Origin: Pseudomonadota bacterium
Lineage (GTDB): Bacteria > Myxococcota > Polyangia > Polyangiales > Polyangiaceae
Direction of reading: 5' to 3'
Assembly (NCBI GenBank): GCA_023419055.1
Contig: JAEZYO010000370.1
Coordinates: forward strand, 1 to 8,560
Length of the DNA stretch: 8,560 bases
Shown here piece by piece: positions 1-6,369 of the stretch. Position numbers and translations under genes: made by a program. The notes below the pieces were generated by a model. That model made no database searches. It saw only the letters and a list, made by a program, of their open reading frames with translations, and was not told the origin of the DNA. Every line of letters starts with the position of its first letter. Position 1 is the stretch's first letter.

Positions 1-1
1 C

Positions 2-682
2 ATCGGCTTCGAGAGCATCGACGAAGGCACGCTGCAGCACACCGGGAAGCGACAAAATCGCCCCTCTCAGTACAAAGAAGTGATGGAGATGCTGCACGAG
101 CACGGCATCTCGACGTGGGGGAGCTTCGTGTTCGGCTTCGACACCGACGACAGGGAGGTCTTCGACCGCACCGTCGAGTTCGGGATCGAAATGCAGCTCA
201 CCATGGCGCTCTACGCCATCCTCACCCCCTACCCGGGCACTCGCCTCTACAAGCGGCTCAAAGCGGAGGGGCGCCTGACCGACGAGCGCTGGTGGCTCCG
301 CGGGGATCACGACTCGGGCTCGCCCTATTTCGTGCCTCGCGGCATGAGCCGCACCGAGCTCCGAGAAGGCTGGATGCGGGCCTGGGAGCGCTTCTACTCG
401 CCGAGCTCGATGTGGAAGCGCTGGACCGTGCGCAAGCGTTCGAGCTGGATCCAGACGCTCGGCTTCTTGCCGCTCAACGTCATGCAGAACCGTTTGGCGC
501 GGCACAAGATCTTGGGTGGAAAGCAGCGCTTCCGCAGCGAGTCGGAGCCGAGCGAGCGCGCCCGCGACGATCTCCTCGCGGCGCTCGAGGCGCACGACGC
601 GACGCCCGAAAGCCGGGTGCTCGCGGTCGGTGAGCCCCGCGGCGCGTCGGAGAAGCGAGCGCTCAGGGTCGTTGCGGAATGA
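2..682 (+). CDS. Radical SAM protein, probably B12-binding type (C-terminal part; 5' end outside window)
   Basis: The reading frame is open from the window edge to a TGA at 680-682, giving 226 residues of a protein whose N-terminus (cobalamin-binding domain and the CxxxCxxC cluster motif, if present) lies upstream. The visible part matches the second half of the radical SAM barrel of B12-binding radical SAM enzymes. It opens with IGFESID, then has a helix ending in GKRQNR, then GSFVFGFDTDD (a beta strand and loop typical of this group), and then AILTPYPGTRLYKRL, the hallmark TPYPGT segment. After it comes the usual tail with MSRTELREG and a WERFYSPSSM-like segment. The last ~70 residues are basic then acidic and not conserved in any way I recognise. 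Such enzymes use S-adenosylmethionine radicals, often for methylation or rearrangement of lipids or secondary metabolites; the substrate here cannot be told. The stop overlaps the start of the downstream cyclase gene, suggesting translational coupling. The family call is firm, the specific function unknown. Confidence 0.88.
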   Translation: MGFESIDEGTLQHTGKRQNRPSQYKEVMEMLHEHGISTWGSFVFGFDTDDREVFDRTVEFGIEMQLTMALYAILTPYPGTRLYKRLKAEGRLTDERWWLRGDHDSGSPYFVPRGMSRTELREGWMRAWERFYSPSSMWKRWTVRKRSSWIQTLGFLPLNVMQNRLARHKILGGKQRFRSESEPSERARDDLLAALEAHDATPESRVLAVGEPRGASEKRALRVVAE

Positions 683-2592
683 GTCGCGGCGAGACGCACC
701 GCCCTTCGGGCTCGATCCAGGTCCGTCTCACGCGCCAACGCCAGCTCCTGGCGAGCCTCATGCGCTCCGACGCGCTCACGCGCGGCGACGTCAGCGCCGC
801 GCTCCGCGAGCTCACCGAGCTCGCCGCGGAGCTCTTGCGCGTGGAGCGAGCCAGCGTTTGGCGCTTCGACGAGCAGCGGCAGACGATCGAGTGCGTCGAC
901 CTGTTTCGCGTCTCGGAGAAGGCTCACAGCGGGGGCATCACGGTCTCGAGGGCCCAGGCGCCGAGCTACTTCGACGCGCTCGCCACCGAGCGTTGCATCG
1001 TCGCCGACGACGCGCACCAAGATCCGACCACCCGTGACTTTTCGAGGCACTACCTCGGCGCCTACGGCATCGGGGCGATGCTGGACGCGCCCGTCTTCGT
1101 GGCGGGCGACATGGTCGGAGTGGTGTGCCACGAACACGTGGGAGGGCCCCGGCGCTGGGAGTTCTGGGAGGAGCTCGTCGCCGGCACGCTCGCCGATTTC
1201 GTGGCGCTCGTGCTCGAGGCGCACGAGCGCGTACGCGTCGAGCGCGAGCTCGGGGTCTACAAGCATCACCTGGCCGAGCTCACCGAGCTCCGGAGCACCG
1301 AGGCGCGTCGCCTGCAAGCCGAGCTCGGCTGGGACGACGAGGGCCGGCAAGGCCCACCTTCGCAGCCGGAGGCCCGCCGCATGTTCGACGCGTCGCCGGT
1401 GCCGCTCCTGGTGTCGGAGCTCGACAGCGGGCTCGTGCTCTACGCGAACCGCCGAGCGGCGTCGCTCTTCGATCTCCCGAGCGAAGCGCTCTTGGGCAAG
1501 AGCCTCAACGATTTCTTCCTGAACTCGGAGGAGCGCGCGAGCTCGCTTTCGGCGCTGCGCTCGCGGGGACGGGTCGACAACGCGGTGTTGCGCCTCCGAA
1601 CCAGCAAGAATTGGCCGTTCTGGGCGCTGCTCTCGGCTCAGCGCACGATGTTCGAGGGCAAGGAGTGCATCATCTCCGCCCTCTCGGATATCACGGCGCA
1701 GAAGGTCGCCGAGGCGGCGGTCCGGCGCAGCGAAGAGAGCGTGCGCACGCTGTTCGCGGCCGCGCCGGTGGCGATGGTGCTCACGAACTTCCGCGAGGCG
1801 GCGGTCGTGATGGCGAATCAACGCGCAGCGGATCTGTTCGAGGTGCCGCTTTCGGAGACCGTCGGCCTCCGCACCTACGACTTTTACGTGAACGACGCCG
1901 ATCGGGACGAGATGGTGCGGCGCGCGACGGCCGAGGGCAAGGTCGACGGCTTCGTGACCAAGATGCGCACCCGCAAGGGGAAGGAGATCTGGGCGCTCAT
2001 GTCCGCGCGCGTGATCGAGTTCGGCGGAGAATCTGCGCTGATCACGGGCATCACCGACATCACGGCGCAGAAGGAGCTCGAAGAGCAGCTCCGTGACGCA
2101 GCCACGCACGACTTCTTGACGCAGACCTACAACCGGCGCGGCTTCCTCGAGCTCGGCGAGGTGGAGGTTCAGCGCAGCCGCCGCAGCGGGACGGCGCTCA
2201 GCGTGTGCATGTTCGACGTCGACCACTTCAAGACGCTGAACGACACGCACGGGCACGCGCAGGGCGACGCGGCGCTTCGGGCCATCGCCGCGGCGGCGAA
2301 GCGCACCTTGCGCGTACCGGACGTCCTCGCTCGCTTCGGCGGCGAAGAGTTCATCTTGCTGTATCCGGACACCACGCTCGCCGGCGCCGCGATCGTGACC
2401 GAGCGCGTGCGCGAGGCGATCGCGAAGGAGCGCCTGGTCACCCCGACCGGAGACGTCCTGTCGCTTACCGTGAGCGCGGGCGTGGCCGAGCTTCGCCCCG
2501 GAGAGAGCTTGGACGGGCTGATCCGTCGTTCGGACGACGCGCTCTACGAGGCCAAGGAGGGCGGGCGCGACCGCGCGGTGCTCGCCAAGTAG
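679..2592 (+). CDS. Diguanylate cyclase with GAF, two PAS and GGDEF domains
   Basis: This 637-residue soluble sensor protein probably makes cyclic di-GMP from two GTP. There is no signal peptide or membrane segment. Residues ~35-190 form a GAF domain, followed by a charged helical linker (~185-220). Two PAS domains follow (~232-340 and ~353-463), each ending in the PAC-type motif DITAQK (D337 and D460). The GGDEF domain spans ~468-635. It has HDFLTQTYNRRGF (477-489), the metal-binding DVDHFK (D513), the active-site motif GGEEF (554-558), and an inhibitory-site RxxD (R545-D548) at the canonical distance of five residues before GGEEF. The cyclase therefore looks catalytically intact and subject to product feedback. 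The usual LTGLxNRR segment is altered to LTQTYNRR. No EAL or HD-GYP domain is present, so I see no degrading activity. The ATG at 679 overlaps the upstream TGA, with a weak AGGG about 10 bases before it. What the GAF and PAS domains sense is not visible. Confidence 0.95.
   Translation: MSRGETHRPSGSIQVRLTRQRQLLASLMRSDALTRGDVSAALRELTELAAELLRVERASVWRFDEQRQTIECVDLFRVSEKAHSGGITVSRAQAPSYFDALATERCIVADDAHQDPTTRDFSRHYLGAYGIGAMLDAPVFVAGDMVGVVCHEHVGGPRRWEFWEELVAGTLADFVALVLEAHERVRVERELGVYKHHLAELTELRSTEARRLQAELGWDDEGRQGPPSQPEARRMFDASPVPLLVSELDSGLVLYANRRAASLFDLPSEALLGKSLNDFFLNSEERASSLSALRSRGRVDNAVLRLRTSKNWPFWALLSAQRTMFEGKECIISALSDITAQKVAEAAVRRSEESVRTLFAAAPVAMVLTNFREAAVVMANQRAADLFEVPLSETVGLRTYDFYVNDADRDEMVRRATAEGKVDGFVTKMRTRKGKEIWALMSARVIEFGGESALITGITDITAQKELEEQLRDAATHDFLTQTYNRRGFLELGEVEVQRSRRSGTALSVCMFDVDHFKTLNDTHGHAQGDAALRAIAAAAKRTLRVPDVLARFGGEEFILLYPDTTLAGAAIVTERVREAIAKERLVTPTGDVLSLTVSAGVAELRPGESLDGLIRRSDDALYEAKEGGRDRAVLAK
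1690..2074 (+). repeat. Direct 16-bp repeat marking the ends of the two PAS domains
   Basis: The sequence ATCACGGCGCAGAAGG occurs identically at 1690-1705 and 2059-2074, both times encoding the ITAQK part of the DITAQK motif that closes each PAS domain of the diguanylate cyclase. The two PAS modules also share PVPLLV/PVAMVL starts and similar WALLSAQ/WALMSAR strands. They probably arose by tandem duplication within the gene and then diverged. Confidence 0.55.
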
Positions 2593-2602
2593 CGATCTTC
2601 CT

Positions 2603-2866
2603 TCACGGAGGTGGGGCTTCAGTGTCGTCGCGGTACGGACCCACATCCGACGGAGGGACCGAGTAGTCGAGCCCCTCCTCATCGTCCTCGTACTCGTCGT
2701 CGGGCGGCTGGGGCGCCGGGGACGGATAATCGCGCCCCACCGGCTCGTCACCGCTCGCGGGAGTCATCTGCGGCTCTTGGTTCGAAGGCGGAGTTTTCGG
2801 CTCGCTCTGGTGCGAGCAAGCCACACCCAGGCAGACGCTCGCGAGAATGAAGGCCTCTTTGGTCAT
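2603..2866 (-). CDS. Small acidic, proline-rich putative lipoprotein
   Basis: This 87-residue protein starts with a short secretion signal (MTKEAFILASVCLGVACS). It ends in a cysteine placed as in a lipobox (GVAC, with glycine instead of the preferred leucine at -3), so it is probably lipidated at Cys17 and anchored to a membrane facing the periplasm or surface. The mature part is low-complexity: Pro, Asp, Glu and Ser rich, with an acidic run DDEYEDDEEG near residue 60 and a C-terminal APPP. I recognise no domain. A good ribosome binding site (AGAGGGG, four bases before ATG) supports the start and argues for a real gene. It lies tail to tail with the diguanylate cyclase, only 10 bases apart, and no hairpin with T-run separates them. 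Function is unknown; small disordered lipoproteins like this are frequent in myxobacteria and rarely conserved. Confidence 0.72.
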   Translation of the reverse strand: MTKEAFILASVCLGVACSHQSEPKTPPSNQEPQMTPASGDEPVGRDYPSPAPQPPDDEYEDDEEGLDYSVPPSDVGPYRDDTEAPPP

Positions 2867-2870
2867 CGTG

Positions 2871-2877
2871 CCCCTCT
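2871..2877 (-). promoter_or_regulatory. Ribosome binding site of the small lipoprotein gene
   Basis: On the minus strand the sequence AGAGGGG lies four bases upstream of the ATG at 2866-2864. It is the clearest Shine-Dalgarno-like element in the window and decides the start of the lipoprotein gene. Confidence 0.6.
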
Positions 2878-3012
2878 CTGACCGTGATCGTCTGGTCGAC
2901 GACCTTGACTCGCAGGGACTTGCAGGAGCCGTGCCTCCGCCAAGTGCCGAGCCCCGCGGCGATACGCCTCGCGCAACGAATGGGACGAGCGTCGGAGTGC
3001 CGACTCATGACG

Positions 3013-3039
3013 TGCGTGCGCTCTCGCGTGCCGCACGCA
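3013..3039. repeat. Short inverted repeat in the gap between the uvrA-like tail and the lipoprotein gene
   Basis: TGCGTGCG at 3013-3020 is exactly complementary to CGCACGCA at 3032-3039, giving an 8-bp stem with an 11-base loop. It lies 12 bases past the TGA of the uvrA-like remnant on the minus strand. No T-run follows on that strand, so a classical intrinsic terminator is not supported; it might be a leftover terminator or chance in GC-rich DNA. The rest of the 2867-3051 gap holds only the lipoprotein ribosome binding site. Confidence 0.3.
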
Positions 3040-3051
3040 GGCAATAACCCA

Positions 3052-3201
3052 TCATGGTTGCGATACGTTTCGTCGAACGCCGTGCGGACCCCCGAGCCGC
3101 TCGGCCAGGCAACGCCCCGTGAGCGAGTGAGCGCTCTGCACCAGCGCGCTCGGGGGTCCTTCGAACACGATTCGCCCGCCGTCTTTGCCCGCGCCCGGGG
3201 G
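3052..3201 (-). pseudogene. uvrA: UvrA C-terminal remnant (last ~49 codons)
   Basis: The minus-strand frame ending with TGA at 3054-3052 reads GAGKDGGRIVFEGPPSAL, then LVQSAHSLTGRCLAERL. This matches the extreme C-terminus of UvrA, the ABC-type damage-recognition ATPase of nucleotide excision repair. That family ends with a DLGPxxGxxGG(R/E)IV(A/F)EGTP segment, a short spacer, and S(H/L)TGRYL. Everything upstream of this (signature and Walker B motifs, zinc fingers, ~900 residues) is absent. The frame runs back directly into TcA-like sequence with no start codon suitable for a separate gene. It is therefore a remnant brought next to the toxin-like fragment by deletion or recombination. The point where one family ends and the other begins is estimated at ~3200-3215 from where the resemblance changes. 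A few residues past the UvrA-like end are unfamiliar (GGPHGVRRNVSQP). The match is recognised by eye, without alignment. Confidence 0.62.
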
Positions 3202-4670
3202 CCGGCGCCGGCCCCAGACGAGAGCGAGGCGAGCCGCGGGATCAGTCGTGTTTCGCAGCAGGTCGTTGGTGAAGGTGGCGGCGTCGGCGGCGAGGAAGAA
3301 CGTGGAGGCCTCGGTACGAAAGCCTCTTCTTCGACGGTGATGGGGGCGGGCTCCACGCGCTGGAGGACGTCGAGCACGCGCGCGACGCGGTCTGCCGAGA
3401 TCGCCTCGCCGAGAGCGGGACCGACGAGCTCCGTGGTGGGTGACGCGTGGTCGGGGTAGCGGGAAGAAAGCTCGCCGCCCACGGTCGCCAGGCGGCGATG
3501 AGCTTCCTCGATGTCTTTCAGGTTCGGCCCGGGGCTCTCACCCGGCTGGGTTTCGTGGCGGAGCAAGAACTGCCAGAGGCGCGCCGAGATGCCGCTCGTT
3601 TGCAGGCGCCGGATCTCCTCGATGGACCGGAAGGTCGTGGCGATGCTCGCCGGGCCGAGCTCGGCGAAGGGATCCATGCCGAGCAGCGCCTTGGCGGCCA
3701 GAAAGTCTTTCACCGAGATGCCCACGGCGCGGCAGAAATCGCTCACGCGATGGAGCGCCGAGAGCTGGGGGACGGTTAGAGGTTCGGAGTCGGTGGGGAT
3801 CTCCGGGTCGAGAGCGCGGGGCCCGGTCGTAGGCATGCTCACCGCGTGCGCCGTTCCGGAAGCGAGCGCGGTGGTTCGCGGCGCCGCCGTCTTGGCGTAA
3901 ATTTTGTCGACGGGGCCGGGAAAGACGAGCTCGAGGAGCTTCGCCTGCCAGCCGTCGGTCGAAGCTCCGAGGTAGTGAACCAGCACCTCGCGCCACTTGG
4001 CCTGGAGCGAGTTCGCCACGCCGGGATCGAGCTTCTCTTCGAGCGCCCGGTCGACGAGGTTACGCTCGATCGCTTCGACGAGCGCCTTGAGAAAGTCCGC
4101 CGGCTGGAGCTCCAGCAGCTTGGTCAAGTCGTCGCCGTGACCGAGGCGCACGAGCGCGTAGACCGCCTGCGCCTCGAGCGGAGTCATCCCGAGCGACGTC
4201 CAGGGAACCTCGTCGTTGATCTGCCCGGTGATTCGCCAGGCCGTGATGTAGGCCTTCAGGAGGTCGAAGCCGACGCCGCTCGTGCGCGCGACGATCGAGA
4301 GCAGGTCCTCGCGTTCCCCGAGCTGATTTGGGTATCCCAGCGCGCCTGCTCGGTGGCGCCGAGGCAGGGCGAGATCTTGCCGTCGACGTCGGTGTACTCG
4401 GACACCGTGACCGAGGAGACTTTGTCGACCTCGAGATCGACGCGCTGATCTTGGGCGGCCGGGGAGACGGGAGGAGCCTTGTTGAGCTCGTCTCCGGGGG
4501 CCTCGACCGTACCTTCCCGGGCGTACACGATGAGGTTGACCTCGCTCGCGTCGGGCCCGCAGTCGAGGAGCGCATGATCGGGGACGTGCGGCGTATAGAA
4601 GATCTCGTAGAAACCTTTACCGTCGCTGAGCTTCGCGCGCGGGGAGCGCTTTCGCGTCCACGCCGCGGGC
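3202..4670 (-). pseudogene. Degenerate Tc-toxin A-type (TcA-like) gene remnant
   Basis: The coding pattern of a large Tc-toxin A-type protein can be followed on the minus strand only by switching frames. From 4690 to about 4325 one frame reads DGKGFYEIFYTPHV, then NLIVYAREG and SEYTDVDG, the N-terminal beta-rich region of TcA-like proteins. From about 4325 to 3320 a second frame reads REDLLSIVARTSGVGF, TPLEAQAVYALVRLG and ISVKDFLAAKALLGMDPF, then IEEIRRLQTSG and LWQFLLRHE. These are the helical-repeat segments known from TcA proteins (SVxxxLxLxxLxGxDPF, ASGFSxxELDYLLRH). From about 3317 a third frame continues with TEASTFFLAADAATF and DPAARLAL. The normal start region and most of the 2000-plus residue body are missing, and no start codon leads the first segment. 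The fragment starts right behind the prfC stop. TcA subunits form the pore and injection channel of insecticidal toxin complexes; this copy cannot make one. Family recognised by motif memory. Confidence 0.68.
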
Positions 4671-6257
<1,587 letters not shown>

Positions 6258-6369
6258 GGGAGGCGTGTTTTCCGATGCGGACAAGGCCAAGGGGCCGGCC
6301 GAAAGGGCGGGGACGCTAGCACGGGCGGGCTTTGCTCGCCGCCCGTAGCGTCCTACGCTCGCGTGCGCG
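6258..6369. promoter_or_regulatory. Divergent intergenic region between prfC and the PHP hydrolase gene
   Basis: This 112-base region must hold the promoters of both prfC (leftward) and the hydrolase gene (rightward). I do not see convincing -35/-10 boxes for the housekeeping sigma factor, as is common in GC-rich deltaproteobacteria-like genomes. Neither start codon has a strong Shine-Dalgarno element. An in-frame TAG at 6346-6348 limits the hydrolase start to 6370 or later. Confidence 0.5.
6321..6346. repeat. Inverted repeat in the divergent promoter region
   Basis: ACGGGCGG (6321-6328) and CCGCCCGT (6339-6346) are perfectly complementary with a 10-base spacer. A GCT at 6315-6317 could further pair with AGC at 6347-6349 around a 3-base bulge. 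A second small repeat, CGTAG/CTACG (6345-6349 and 6353-6357), overlaps its right edge. Placed about 25 bases before the hydrolase start, it could be an operator or a 5' leader hairpin; with GC this high it could also be fortuitous. Confidence 0.35.

Noticed and set aside
394..2751. 785-residue minus-strand open frame opposite the radical SAM and cyclase genes
   Set aside because: It is the antisense shadow of two well-recognised genes, composed mostly of Arg, Ala, His and Leu, with no domain. Long antisense frames are common at this GC content.
2748..3315. C-terminal part of the 479-residue minus-strand open frame
   Set aside because: After the frameshift near 3317 this frame becomes Pro/Ser/Arg-rich and loses family resemblance, which continues in a different frame. 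It then overlaps the lipoprotein gene.
3846..4448. 200-residue plus-strand open frame
   Set aside because: It is opposite the TcA-like remnant and mirrors its codons, and no recognisable motif is present.
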